Below, one piece after another: positions 24,322-33,138 of a DNA stretch of 53,968 bases. The translations under genes were made by a program, and so were the position numbers. Below the pieces are notes generated by a model, which was not told the origin of the DNA, made no database searches, and saw only the letters and a program-made list of their open reading frames with translations. The stretch is taken from contig CBDUVZ010000004.1 in the NCBI GenBank assembly GCA_965370805.1, forward strand, positions 1 through 53,968, written 5' to 3'. This DNA is from CBDUVZ01 sp965370805. GTDB taxonomy: Bacteria; Hydrothermota; Tepidihabitantia; Tepidihabitantales; Tepidihabitantaceae. The first letter of the stretch is position 1. Each line of letters begins with the position of its first letter.

Positions 24322-24570
24322 TCAGGCTTCCTTCTCATTCTGCGCGCCGTTCGGCTCTACCATGATCCGGTGCGCCATACCGAAACCGATACCCACTTTG
24401 GTATTGTCGTGCACGACCATCACCGGACCGCGGTCCTGTCTGGTTACCACCGCGATTTCACTTCCTTCCCTGATACCTATGTCCGCAAGCCGGTTCACCA
24501 TACCACGGCCACCCCGAATCCGGACAACCCGCCCTCGCTCGCCGGAATTCATCATTGATAGCGGCATCAT
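24322..24570 (-). CDS. feoA: FeoA-domain protein (second copy)
   Basis: 82 residues, SH3-like FeoA fold: GERGRVVRIRGGRGMVNRLADIGIREGSEI…GPVMVVHDNTKVGIGFGMAHRIMVEP. It overlaps the preceding feoA by 4 nt (ATGA) and precedes feoB by 2 nt. FeoA supports FeoB, probably by touching its G domain. Tandem FeoA genes are known in many anaerobes. Confidence 0.9.
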   Translation of the reverse strand: MMPLSMMNSGERGRVVRIRGGRGMVNRLADIGIREGSEIAVVTRQDRGPVMVVHDNTKVGIGFGMAHRIMVEPNGAQNEKEA

Positions 24571-24797
24571 TCTGCCTCCTCCACCAGAACCACCCGGGCC
24601 TCGTCCTTGCGCAACGACAGATGATACCCCTTCAGTTCGATGTCTACCGGATCGCCCAATGGCGCGACCTTGCTCACTTTGACCTCAACCCCGGGCACCA
24701 GGCCCATATCCATCAGCCTGCGCCGGATTACACGGTCTCCCTGTAGACCTCTGACAACCGCTCTGTCTCCGACTTTCAGATCCCTCAGTTGCTTCAT
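24567..24797 (-). CDS. feoA: FeoA-domain protein (first copy)
   Basis: 76 residues from the ATG at 24797, whose ATGA overlaps the dtxR stop. FeoA pattern: MKQLRDLKVGDRAVVRGLQGDRVIRRRLMDMGLVPGVEVKV…DPVDIELKGYHLSLRKDEARVV. It differs clearly from the second copy, so this is an old duplication or two specialised subunits. Confidence 0.9.
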   Translation of the reverse strand: MKQLRDLKVGDRAVVRGLQGDRVIRRRLMDMGLVPGVEVKVSKVAPLGDPVDIELKGYHLSLRKDEARVVLVEEAE

Positions 24798-25282
24798 CGC
24801 TTGCTCCGTTTCGGCTTGCCGGAACCGGTCTCCCGGCACTTGCCGCTGCTCAGGCAGTCGAGCAGCCGGCCCAGGGTGACATCATCGGACCGGCCATGCG
24901 CCCGCATGAACTCAACGAGCCGCACCAACCGCTCCAAAGTCTCCGGGCTCAACACGTGCTCCATCCGGCACGCATCCTCGGCCGCAATCTCATCGGGCAC
25001 TCCCAGCACATCCCGCAGGAACTCCTGCAGCAGCCGGTGCCGGCGGTAAACCTCCTGGGCCAGCACCGCGCCCCGCGCGGTCAACTCAACACTGCCGTAC
25101 CGCTCGTGTCGTACCAACCCCTTCCCCTCCAACGCGGACAACGCAGACACCACCGATGGCTTGCTTACCGCCAGCCGGTCTGCGATGTCGGTTACCCGCA
25201 CCCGGGAACCGGACTGCGCAACAACGAACACCGCCTCCAGGTAATCCTCGGCGCTCTGACCCAACTCAAGCTGCTCAGTCAT
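24794..25282 (-). CDS. DtxR/IdeR-family metal-dependent repressor
   Basis: 162 residues. Winged helix (SAEDYLEAVFVVAQSGSRVRVTDIADRLAVSKPSVVSALSALEGKGLV) and metal/dimer domain (HRLLQEFLRDVLGVPDEIAAEDACRMEHVLS). The ACRMEH motif keeps the Cys of iron-type DtxR/IdeR (MntR has Asp/Glu there), suggesting Fe(II) sensing. No SH3 domain, and a short Cys-containing basic tail. It heads the feo operon behind its own tandem operator and likely controls feo, the MMPL export operon and the FmdE/TonB block. Confidence 0.92.
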   Translation of the reverse strand: MTEQLELGQSAEDYLEAVFVVAQSGSRVRVTDIADRLAVSKPSVVSALSALEGKGLVRHERYGSVELTARGAVLAQEVYRRHRLLQEFLRDVLGVPDEIAAEDACRMEHVLSPETLERLVRLVEFMRAHGRSDDVTLGRLLDCLSSGKCRETGSGKPKRSKR

Positions 25283-25295
25283 GATGTATCACTTC

Positions 25296-25346
25296 TCTAA
25301 CACTGTTAGACATGTCTAACTATACCCTTTCCCATCTGTCTGTCAA
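25296..25346 (-). promoter_or_regulatory. dtxR-feo promoter with overlapping palindromes
   Basis: Minus strand TTGACA (25346-25341), 16-nt spacer, TATAGT (25324-25319). Directly downstream is the perfect 16-bp palindrome GTTAGACATGTCTAAC (25305-25320), which overlaps the -10. A second palindrome TCTAACA-C-TGTTAGA (25296-25310) shares its GTTAG arm. Confidence 0.75.
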
Positions 25347-25368
25347 GCTCATCTCAGGCCATCCAGTG

Positions 25369-27753
25369 TTACATTCCCTTCGGTCGCTCACGGCCAGGCT
25401 CTTTCGCTCCGGTGTCGGTCTCTTTGCCGAACGGCTTCAGCCACATAATCAGAACCGGCGTCACAAAGAAGTCGGCCATCAGTGCGGCAAGAATCGCCAC
25501 GATTGTGTAGCTTCCAAGATTGGTGTACATCTTGTCCAGTGATGTTATGTAGGCAACAAACCCGAGTACCAGGACAAGCGAAGTCATGAAAAGCGCCTTG
25601 CCAACTGTCCTGAATGTCTCGGAAATCGCCTTCCGGTAGTTTCCTGTTCGCCAGAATTCGAGCTTGCAGTGATTGATGAAGTGAATCGTATCGTCAACCG
25701 CCAGTCCGAGAATCATCGGGCCTATTATCATTGTCGGCATATCAAGCGGTGTCCCGAAATAGCCCATCAACCCCCCGGCAAAAATGGCCGGTGCGATATT
25801 CGGTATCATGCCGATCAGCCCTGTTCTTATGCTGGCAAACACAGTCATCATCAGTAAGGTAATCACCACCAGGGCAATCAGGAGAGACCGAATCTGTCCT
25901 TTCGCCACATAGATACCCGCTATGCTCATCTGGACCGCGGGGCCGACCATCCCGAATCTGGCATCAGGAAACAACTCTTCCGTTCGTGTTTCAAGGTAGT
26001 GCAGTTGCCTTTCAAGCTCTGTTGCTACAAAGTCACCCACTTCCGCACTTATCCGGAGGGTTTTGTACTCATAGTCAACCCAGTTCTCCGCCTCGGTTCC
26101 GCCGGACATCTCGTAGAGCAGAAGCAGTTGTGAGACAAGTTCCTTGTCCTCAGGAATAGAGTAGTACTCAGGGTCGTCGCTGTGCATGGTCTGGTTCAGG
26201 TCCTTCACAATGTCGGCAAGCGAGGACACCCTGCTTACGAGCGGAAACTGGCTGATCTCATTTGCCAGTATGTCCAGGTTCTTCAGGACCTCCGGGTCTT
26301 TGGCGCGACCGTTCTCATCGAATGCTACCGTGACCTCATACGACCACATCGAACCCACTTTGGTGTGACAGATATGCCAGAGCTTGGCTCTGAAAGGCAC
26401 TTTCAACCCCATCTTCTCCATGCTCATGTCTACTTCTACCCTGGTGAGCCCGACAACCAGTGCTATTACGGTAATCCCAAAGACGGTCATAATCTGCACC
26501 GGATGGGCCAGAACCCAATCACTGAACCTCACAAGAAGATGCTCTGCCCGGCCTCCGCCCTTCCTGGCATACTCGGGATGGGGCTTCTTGTCCTTCCCGA
26601 ACGAGAGAACGGCAGGGGTCAAGAGCATAACGATGACATAGGCGGCGATGACACAAACCCCGGCTGACAACCCCATCCAGCGAACTGTCTTGATGGAAAC
26701 AAACAGAAACGACAAGAGAGCTACAACAGTGGTTGCCGCTGTAAAGAGTATCGGCCAGCCGGTGTGCTCCATAGCATAGCGGACCGCCTCTTTTCTTCTC
26801 CCGGTTGTCAAGAACTTCCGCTTGAAGAAGCTGAAGATATGGATTGAGTAGCCGATTGAAACGACCAGCGCCAGCAGAACCGGAACAATCATGACGGTAC
26901 TGTCAACCTTGATTCCAGACCACCCCATGCCACCGAAAACCCAGAGAATGGAACTGGCAGCAGTCACCAGTGGAACAGCTACACCGGCAAATGAACGCAG
27001 GAGGATTATGAGAACGACAATCGTGATCAGGATTGAAATGCCGAAAATCCTGCCGGCTTCTTTGCCGTAATAGGACCTTTTTTCGTAGTTCAGCACCGGC
27101 ATTCCGGTTACTTTGAGATTGTACTTCTCGTACTTGTCCTGCTTGATAATCTCAGTTGCGATTCTGCCAACCACAAGCTGGGGGTATTCTTCCATTCCTG
27201 TTTCATCGCCTTCAGGATAGCTCCCGAGACGCAGGGCTATCCACGCCTGCTTGCAGTCGTCGGAGAAAAGCTTGTTCACAAGGGACTTCTTTGAGAACGC
27301 GAGCTTCTTGATTTCAGCGATTTCTTCCGGGTCGGTTGGAATCTCATCGGGCACGATGTCGCCCACCACCAATCCTTCTTCCGTGCCTCTTGTGAAGTCA
27401 AGGTCTGTAATTGACGTCAGTTTGTCGGCATAAGGAATCTTGTCCTTCAACTCCTGTCCCAGTTCCCGCATCATCGCCAGGATTTCGGGCGCAAACACAT
27501 CATCGGCTTCTATGAGAACTGCAACATAGTCGTTGTTGCCGAAGACTTCCTCAAACTCCCTCTGGGCGACCATCAAGGGATCACCCGGCAAGAACCAACT
27601 CTCGTTGGACACATCAACCTGAACCCGTTTCAGACCCAGAAACGCTATCGCGTTCAGCGCAACCAGCGCTGCTATGACCAGCCAGCGAAACCTGATGACT
27701 CCACGGCCGAACCTGCCGAACCACTGGTTGATTTTCTCAATCCGTCTGGACAT
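25369..27753 (-). CDS. MMPL/RND-superfamily exporter
   Basis: 794 residues. Two repeats of a membrane helix, a large periplasmic loop and a six-helix bundle, as in MMPL/HAE2-type RND proteins. The second bundle has GLAVDDTIHFINH, with charged residues in the proton-relay helix; the first bundle has LLALVVSIGYSIHI. Members move lipids, lipoproteins or small molecules from the inner membrane. Third gene after a LolA-like protein and a barrel protein (35 nt gap to the latter), all under a DtxR-like operator. Substrate unknown; a metal-linked compound is inferred from regulation only. Confidence 0.88.
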   Translation of the reverse strand: MSRRIEKINQWFGRFGRGVIRFRWLVIAALVALNAIAFLGLKRVQVDVSNESWFLPGDPLMVAQREFEEVFGNNDYVAVLIEADDVFAPEILAMMRELGQELKDKIPYADKLTSITDLDFTRGTEEGLVVGDIVPDEIPTDPEEIAEIKKLAFSKKSLVNKLFSDDCKQAWIALRLGSYPEGDETGMEEYPQLVVGRIATEIIKQDKYEKYNLKVTGMPVLNYEKRSYYGKEAGRIFGISILITIVVLIILLRSFAGVAVPLVTAASSILWVFGGMGWSGIKVDSTVMIVPVLLALVVSIGYSIHIFSFFKRKFLTTGRRKEAVRYAMEHTGWPILFTAATTVVALLSFLFVSIKTVRWMGLSAGVCVIAAYVIVMLLTPAVLSFGKDKKPHPEYARKGGGRAEHLLVRFSDWVLAHPVQIMTVFGITVIALVVGLTRVEVDMSMEKMGLKVPFRAKLWHICHTKVGSMWSYEVTVAFDENGRAKDPEVLKNLDILANEISQFPLVSRVSSLADIVKDLNQTMHSDDPEYYSIPEDKELVSQLLLLYEMSGGTEAENWVDYEYKTLRISAEVGDFVATELERQLHYLETRTEELFPDARFGMVGPAVQMSIAGIYVAKGQIRSLLIALVVITLLMMTVFASIRTGLIGMIPNIAPAIFAGGLMGYFGTPLDMPTMIIGPMILGLAVDDTIHFINHCKLEFWRTGNYRKAISETFRTVGKALFMTSLVLVLGFVAYITSLDKMYTNLGSYTIVAILAALMADFFVTPVLIMWLKPFGKETDTGAKEPGRERPKGM

Positions 27754-27788
27754 ATCTATCCTCCTGAAACGGTTGGATTCGCCAAAGA

Positions 27789-29063
27789 CTAGAAGCCATA
27801 TTTCGCTTTGAGCCAGACCTCGTCGTTCTCGTTGTACCGGCCGAACATACCCTTGTCACCGGCAAACAGGTCGAACCCGGCCATGACGTGAATCTCGTCG
27901 GTCAGCGCATAGTCGACACTCGTGCGGTCAAACAGGTCAGTGTCATTGATTCCGAAATAGAGCATGGTCGAAAGAACGAGGGTGCTGCGCAGCAGCCGCT
28001 TGGACACGTTCAGAGTTGCGAACGTAGTGTGTTGCTCGTTCGTCACCTCTGCCGCGGAACCGAGAATGGTGTTGTCAGCGAACTGGGCGATGACGGTCCA
28101 TTCGTGACCCGGATACCAGTCCAGACCGAACAGCCAGTTGACCGCGTCCTTCCTGAGCGGAGCACCGACCTGCTCTGCGGTCTCGAACCGCCTGTCCTTG
28201 TACAGTGCAGCCTCGCCGCGCAGCACGAAATCAGACCAGGGCATGGAGAACTCAAGCCCGGCGAATGCAAACCGGTGGTGCTCGGGCCGGAGGTACAGGG
28301 TCGTCCCGGTCGAATCGGTGACGACGGTCTTGTCCGGAACCGGGAAGTCATCCCAGACGTAGCCTGCCGCTGCGGCCAGGTCGATGCCCGACCGGTAGCC
28401 GGTCAGCCTCGCTGCCAGTTCGCCGTTCCTGATTTCGGTTGCGGGCAGGACTACCGGCTCCACTACGACGTCCACGCCCGGAGGAAACTCGGGCATGAAC
28501 GACCAGGGGCTATCCTCCGCGGGGAAGACCGCGGGCTTGAATACCGGAATCAGCACCAGTTCGAACCCGAACGCATCGGACAGAAGCCGGGCCCGGAGCG
28601 CATCGACCGGCAGCCGGAGGTCGGCGTAGTCCCGGGCCAGGAATTCGGAATAGTCCATCGGGGTAACGATATCGGTAATCGCAATGCCGTCGGCTTTACC
28701 CCAGATTACGGCCTGACGACCGGCCCGCAGGTCCCACCAGTCGGCCGCATATTCAAGGTAAGCCCTTCTAAGTTCGATACCGCTCCGGGCCGGAACGACG
28801 CTGTTCTGCTCGAGATTAACCGAAGCGCAGAAGAACGCGCTGCCGGCCGCGGCTTCAAGATCGAGATGGAGCCGGGTCCGGGAACTGAGCAGGTCGAACG
28901 GACTCCTGACCCGGACCGCGTGATAGGTATCCGCGAACCCGGACACGTCAACCCGGGCTTGAGCCGGTAAGGAGAAGGCAAGCAGCAGTGAAAGACACGC
29001 ACCCGCGGCCGACCCGCGGTTTCCGCTCCACGGCACGGAGATGCAGGAACGATAGCGCCTCAC
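27789..29063 (-). CDS. DUF1302-like outer-membrane beta-barrel protein
   Basis: 424 residues. The signal peptide ends near AQARV. The DUF1302-like signature is WGKADGIAITDIVTPMDYSEFLARDYADLRLP (about 120-152). The rest is alternating strand pattern and the C-terminus is KAKYGF, an aromatic end typical of barrels. It is encoded between the LolA-like protein and the MMPL exporter and overlaps the former (ATGA at 29060-29063), so it may be the outer-membrane partner of that exporter. Confidence 0.75.
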   Translation of the reverse strand: MRRYRSCISVPWSGNRGSAAGACLSLLLAFSLPAQARVDVSGFADTYHAVRVRSPFDLLSSRTRLHLDLEAAAGSAFFCASVNLEQNSVVPARSGIELRRAYLEYAADWWDLRAGRQAVIWGKADGIAITDIVTPMDYSEFLARDYADLRLPVDALRARLLSDAFGFELVLIPVFKPAVFPAEDSPWSFMPEFPPGVDVVVEPVVLPATEIRNGELAARLTGYRSGIDLAAAAGYVWDDFPVPDKTVVTDSTGTTLYLRPEHHRFAFAGLEFSMPWSDFVLRGEAALYKDRRFETAEQVGAPLRKDAVNWLFGLDWYPGHEWTVIAQFADNTILGSAAEVTNEQHTTFATLNVSKRLLRSTLVLSTMLYFGINDTDLFDRTSVDYALTDEIHVMAGFDLFAGDKGMFGRYNENDEVWLKAKYGF

Positions 29064-29848
29064 TTCACTCTTCCCTGTTCAAGGGTCAATACCCGAAACA
29101 GGTTGTCACTCAAACCCGGGTTGTACTCGACGTCGGACATCTCCAGTATGGTCCTGTGCTTGTCCAGGACGTTCTCCATCTCCATGTGAATCGCGGTCCA
29201 GAACCCATCCTGGAGCCGGATTTCGGACACGGTCAATGTCTTCAGAGACCTTTCCGTCCGGTCATAGAACTCGACCCGGACCGGAATCAGGGCGTCCTGC
29301 CTGATCCACTTCACGACCCGGGAATACATGTGGCCTTCTTCCTTCGGCTTTGACTCAACCACCCAGCACTGGAATCCGTCAAGCTCCTCTTCGCGCAGAA
29401 GCTCATGTTCATCGTCGCCGACCGCGCGCGAACCCAGGTCCTGGTACGTGAAATCAGTGCCCATGAAGTAGTCGTTCTTGGACGAACCGGCAATCCGCCT
29501 CACCTTGCCGAGCGCCGGCATGTACAGCCACCGGTCATCTTCCTTGGCCGGGTCGTCGTAGTCCCAGGTCAGAAACCCGGTGCCTCTAACGTCAGCCGGT
29601 TCAAGGAAACAGATAACCGACTTCGAGTCCTCGCCGTAGTCCTTGGAATACGAAACCGTGCTTCGGACACGTTTCGCTCCACGGTGATTGATAAGGGTCA
29701 TTGTCATCGTCATCGTCCGGTCATCACCATCCGGCCGGTCATGAACCATCTCCGCTATGTATACACCGGTCAGACTGTCGGATTGAGCCCGAACCGGCGA
29801 TGCCGCCAGCACCAGAATCAGCATCAGGACAACACCGTGCAGTTTCAT
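29060..29848 (-). CDS. LolA-like outer-membrane lipoprotein-sorting family protein
   Basis: 262 residues. Signal peptide MKLHGVVLMLILVLAASPVRA. The LolA_like signature is RWLYMPALGKVRRIAGSSKNDYFMGTDFTYQDLGS. Proteins of this family are encoded next to MMPL exporters and are thought to be periplasmic lipid carriers. GGAGG precedes the ATG. First gene of the export operon, behind the operator at 29878-29928. Confidence 0.85.
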   Translation of the reverse strand: MKLHGVVLMLILVLAASPVRAQSDSLTGVYIAEMVHDRPDGDDRTMTMTMTLINHRGAKRVRSTVSYSKDYGEDSKSVICFLEPADVRGTGFLTWDYDDPAKEDDRWLYMPALGKVRRIAGSSKNDYFMGTDFTYQDLGSRAVGDDEHELLREEELDGFQCWVVESKPKEEGHMYSRVVKWIRQDALIPVRVEFYDRTERSLKTLTVSEIRLQDGFWTAIHMEMENVLDKHRTILEMSDVEYNPGLSDNLFRVLTLEQGRVK

Positions 29849-29877
29849 CTTACACCTCCGCTAGCTTGTTGGTCTCT

Positions 29878-29928
29878 TCTAACATTGTTAGGCACTCCTA
29901 ACTATACCCTTCTCTGGCTACCCGTCAA
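29878..29928 (-). promoter_or_regulatory. Export-operon promoter with DtxR-like operator
   Basis: Minus strand TTGACG (29928-29923), 16-nt spacer, TATAGT (29906-29901). GTTAGGCACTCCTAAC (29887-29902) and CTAACA-T-TGTTAG (29879-29891) are arranged exactly as in the dtxR promoter. Confidence 0.7.
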
Positions 29929-30003
29929 GAAGAAAGAGCAACACAATCTCCCACCTCCCGCATCTGGAAACCATGCGGCTCGCACGCTGGCAATCCTCTT
30001 CCC

Positions 30004-30031
30004 TTGACTACCCGACGCGCCCGGTTATTAT
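30004..30031 (+). promoter_or_regulatory. Promoter upstream of the nitronate monooxygenase-like gene
   Basis: TTGACT (30004-30009), 16-nt spacer, TATTAT (30026-30031). An ATG at 30040 begins a 13-codon frame (stop 30079-30081) that overlaps the start of the main gene in another frame. Confidence 0.5.
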
Positions 30032-30061
30032 TGCGTTCCATGCTCAGAACAAGCCTGTCTC

Positions 30062-31183
30062 GTGGCACTCCAGTCGCATAGCAACGGCGTGACCACCCGC
30101 CGCCTCCCCAGTCTGAACATCGGGGATCTCTGCATTGACCCGCCCATCATCCAGGGCGGCATGGGTGTTCGGGTATCAGCATCCGGCCTGGCATCGGCGG
30201 TTTCCAATGAGGGCGCGCTCGGGGTTGTGGCGTCCGTTGGCCTGGGCGGTGAACTGGCCGACAAGACGCTCGACTACGTCACCCATTCGGAAATCGGTCT
30301 CCGCGAGATAATCCGGAAGACGAAGAAACTCACACCAAACCCCATCGGCGTGAATATCATGTGCGCCCTGAACAATTACGACAGCCTGGTGCGCGTCTCG
30401 ATCGAAGAAGGGGCCGATGCAATTATCTCCGGGGCCGGCCTTCCGATGAGGCTTCCCGCGATGGTCGGAGACAGCCCGGTGAAGCTGATTCCAATTGTCT
30501 CCTCCGGCCGGGCGGCAGCCCTGGTATGTAAAACTTGGCTCCGGCGCTACAACCGGCTGCCGGACGCCTTCGTGGTCGAAGGTCCACTCGCCGGCGGTCA
30601 CCTGGGCTTTTCTCTCGAACAGCTCGCGGACCTCGATTCGTATCGGCTGGAGAAACTCCTTGCGGATGTGCTCGAAGTGGCGCGGACGTACGAGGAATCA
30701 AATGGCGTGCGGATACCGGTCATCGCTGCGGGCGGTGTCTTCGACGGCAAGGATATCGTCCGCTTCCTGAAATTGGGAGCCGTGGGCGTCCAGATGGCGA
30801 CCAGGTTCGTCTGCACCCACGAATGCGATGCCGGGGACGCCTACAAACAGGCCTATCTCGACTGCACCAGGCAGGAAGATATCGTCGTAATCGACAGTCC
30901 GGTCGGGCTGCCGGCCCGCGTGGTCCGGAACAGGTTCGTCCAGAATATCATCGACGGCAAGCAGGCCTCCTTCACTTGCAACCACCAGTGCCTGGCCACG
31001 TGCAATGCCAGGACGGCGAACTACTGCATCGCCGAAGCCCTGGTTGCGAGCTATCGCGGCCAGATGGAACACGGCTACGCAATGTGCGGAAGCAACGCGT
31101 GGCGCATCAACAAAATCGTGTCGGTCAAGGAACTGATTGACGAACTGGTCAAGGAAGCCACCGCGGCTCTCGACCCGAACTGA
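30062..31183 (+). CDS. Nitronate monooxygenase / NPD-like FMN oxidoreductase
   Basis: 373 residues. TIM-barrel FMN protein: IIQGGMGVRVSASGLASAVSNEGALGVVASVG near the N-terminus, EGPLAGGHLGFS in the middle, PVIAAGGVFDGKDIVRFLKLGAVGVQMATRFVCTHEC as the phosphate-binding region. The C-terminus adds a Cys-rich segment (TCNHQCLATCNARTANYC) unusual for the basic enzyme, and perhaps metal or cluster binding. Nitronate monooxygenases oxidise nitroalkanes; related proteins are quinone reductases or FabK-like. GTG start at 30062 is uncertain; a GTG at 30089 is possible. Confidence 0.82.
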   Translation: MALQSHSNGVTTRRLPSLNIGDLCIDPPIIQGGMGVRVSASGLASAVSNEGALGVVASVGLGGELADKTLDYVTHSEIGLREIIRKTKKLTPNPIGVNIMCALNNYDSLVRVSIEEGADAIISGAGLPMRLPAMVGDSPVKLIPIVSSGRAAALVCKTWLRRYNRLPDAFVVEGPLAGGHLGFSLEQLADLDSYRLEKLLADVLEVARTYEESNGVRIPVIAAGGVFDGKDIVRFLKLGAVGVQMATRFVCTHECDAGDAYKQAYLDCTRQEDIVVIDSPVGLPARVVRNRFVQNIIDGKQASFTCNHQCLATCNARTANYCIAEALVASYRGQMEHGYAMCGSNAWRINKIVSVKELIDELVKEATAALDPN

Positions 31184-31248
31184 ACCCGAACCCCGCCGGC
31201 CGAAAGCAGCCCTGCCCGGACCGGATTGCTGCAGCGACAGACGGCACG

Positions 31249-31276
31249 TTGACACCCGCCACCGAACCCATACAAT
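31249..31276 (+). promoter_or_regulatory. Promoter of the pfkB-fba-sirtuin operon
   Basis: TTGACA (31249-31254), 16-nt spacer, TACAAT (31271-31276). The ATG at 31289 follows 12 nt later, so the leader is about 6 nt. Confidence 0.6.
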
Positions 31277-31288
31277 ACAACCTGAATC

Positions 31289-32218
31289 ATGATCTACACC
31301 GTCACCCTGAACCCCGCGCTTGACCGCACGCTCCACGTCGACCGACTGACGAAGCACGACTCGAACCGCATCCAACGCGAAGCCCGGTACGCCGGGGGCA
31401 AAGGAATCGACGTATCGCGTGCGCTCGCCGGGATGGGAATCCCGACTGTCGCTATGGGATTCGTCGGCGGGTTCGACGGCAAGGAATTCGAAGGCCGACT
31501 GCTCAACGAAGGAGTCGCCTGCGACTTCACCCGGATTGCCGGCGAAATCCGCACCAATGTCATCATCCATGACGACTCAACCGGTGACGAACTCGCGCTG
31601 CTCGCCCCGGGCCCTGAAGTCCAACCGGTGGAACTGATGGACTTCATCGGCAGCCTGGAAAGAGTCGGGGACATGGAATTCCTCGTCGCATCCGGTTCCC
31701 TGCCCGGTGGTCTCACTCCGGCCGTGTATCGCCGTATAATCCGGATCGGCAACGACAAAGGCGTCCGGACCCTGCTTGACACGTCAGGCAAAGCACTCCG
31801 CGACGGCATCCAGGCCCACCCGGCCTTCATCAAGCCCAACCGGAGAGAACTGATCGAGCTGGCCGGTGAGGAACTGAAGGACATCCCGTCGATCGTCCGG
31901 TTCTGCCGGACCCTACACCGGCAGGTCGCAACCGTCCTTGTATCGCTCGGCCCGGATGGAATGGTCCTGGTTGATTCCCGTCACGCCCTGCACGCCCGGC
32001 CGCCGGGAGTGGAAGTGAAAAGCACGATTGGGGCCGGCGACTGCGCGGTCGCGGGTTTCGTCAGTTCCCTGCTGAACGGAGAGAACCCGACCGACTGCCT
32101 GCGCCGGGCCGTTGCGGCCGGCACCGCGGCTATCCTGAGCTCCGGCACCGGCTTGTGCCGGTGCGAAGACATCGACCAACTGCTCCCGCAGATACCGGTC
32201 GAAACCATCGACGCATGA
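31289..32218 (+). CDS. PfkB-family sugar-phosphate kinase (1-phosphofructokinase / tagatose-6-P kinase type)
   Basis: 309 residues. FruK/LacC-type start MIYTVTLNPALDRTLHVDRL, the GGKGIDVSRALAGMG sugar site (about 35-49) and the catalytic TIGAGDCAVAGF near the C-terminus, where the Asp is the base. It phosphorylates fructose-1-P, tagatose-6-P or fructose-6-P with ATP; the exact sugar cannot be fixed. Its stop overlaps the fba start by 4 nt, so kinase and aldolase together would turn hexose phosphate into triose phosphates. Confidence 0.9.
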   Translation: MIYTVTLNPALDRTLHVDRLTKHDSNRIQREARYAGGKGIDVSRALAGMGIPTVAMGFVGGFDGKEFEGRLLNEGVACDFTRIAGEIRTNVIIHDDSTGDELALLAPGPEVQPVELMDFIGSLERVGDMEFLVASGSLPGGLTPAVYRRIIRIGNDKGVRTLLDTSGKALRDGIQAHPAFIKPNRRELIELAGEELKDIPSIVRFCRTLHRQVATVLVSLGPDGMVLVDSRHALHARPPGVEVKSTIGAGDCAVAGFVSSLLNGENPTDCLRRAVAAGTAAILSSGTGLCRCEDIDQLLPQIPVETIDA

Positions 32219-33138
32219 GCCTAGTCCCAGGCAAGGAAATTCTGGCCGAAGCGAACCGCAACGGCTACGCGGTCGGCGCTTTCAACTTCAGCAACCTCGA
32301 GTTCCTCCAGGCAATCACGGCCGCTGCCGACGAAGCCGGAACCCCGGTCTTCCTCGCCACCAGCGAAGGCGCAATCAGGTACGCCGGACTGCACCAGATT
32401 ACAGCAATGGCCCGGGCCGCGGCCGAACAGACCCGGGTCCCGCTCTGCCTGCACCTTGACCACGGCAAGGACCTCGACGTCATCAAACGCTGCATCGAAG
32501 CCGGGTACACTTCGGTGATGATTGACGCCTCGGACCTGCCGTTCAAAGAGAACGTCAACAAGACGAAGCTGGTGAAAGAAATGGCCCACAAAGCCGGGGT
32601 GTCGGTCGAAGCCGAACTGGGCCGACTCAAAGGTATCGAAGACAACGTCTCGGTCGCGGAACGTGATGCCGTCCTGGTTGACCCGGAGCAGGCGGCGCGA
32701 TTCGTGGAACTGACCGGTGTTGATTCGCTCGCCCCGGCAATCGGCACGTCCCACGGCGCATTCAAGTTCAAGGGCAAGCCTGACCTGGACTTCGACCGGC
32801 TGCGAAGAATCAAGGAACTGACCGGCAACCTGCCCCTGGTCCTGCACGGCGCTTCCAGCATCCCGCGGCAGGTGCTCGACCGCTGCCTTGCGTCCGGGGT
32901 CGCAATCCGTGGCGCAAAAGGTGTGCCGGAAGAACAGTTGAAACAGGCAATCCGGCTCGGCATCAACAAAGTGAACGTCGATACCGACCTGCGGCTCACT
33001 TTTGTCGCCGAAGTGCGCAAAAACCTGACCGAGCACCCGGAGCAGTTCGACCCGCGCAAGTACCTCGGCCCGGCCCGCGATGCGGTCCGCGAACTCGTGA
33101 AGCAGAAAGTCAGCCTCTTCCGCCCGGAAGGGACATGA
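32215..33138 (+). CDS. fba: Class II fructose-bisphosphate aldolase
   Basis: 307 residues. LCLHLDHGKD (79-86) with the Zn-binding HxDH, EAELGRLKGIEDNVS, AIGTSHGAFKFKG and VLHGASSIPRQV are the class II signatures, followed by NKVNVDTDLR. It splits fructose-1,6-bisphosphate (or tagatose-1,6-bisphosphate) into two triose phosphates. ATG at 32215 within the last codon of the kinase (ATGA); ends with an ATGA overlap to the sirtuin gene. Confidence 0.95.
   Translation: MSLVPGKEILAEANRNGYAVGAFNFSNLEFLQAITAAADEAGTPVFLATSEGAIRYAGLHQITAMARAAAEQTRVPLCLHLDHGKDLDVIKRCIEAGYTSVMIDASDLPFKENVNKTKLVKEMAHKAGVSVEAELGRLKGIEDNVSVAERDAVLVDPEQAARFVELTGVDSLAPAIGTSHGAFKFKGKPDLDFDRLRRIKELTGNLPLVLHGASSIPRQVLDRCLASGVAIRGAKGVPEEQLKQAIRLGINKVNVDTDLRLTFVAEVRKNLTEHPEQFDPRKYLGPARDAVRELVKQKVSLFRPEGT

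Noticed and set aside
30698..31570. Long minus-strand frame across the nitronate monooxygenase and pfkB genes
   Set aside because: Shadow of two well-supported plus-strand genes; no motif of its own.
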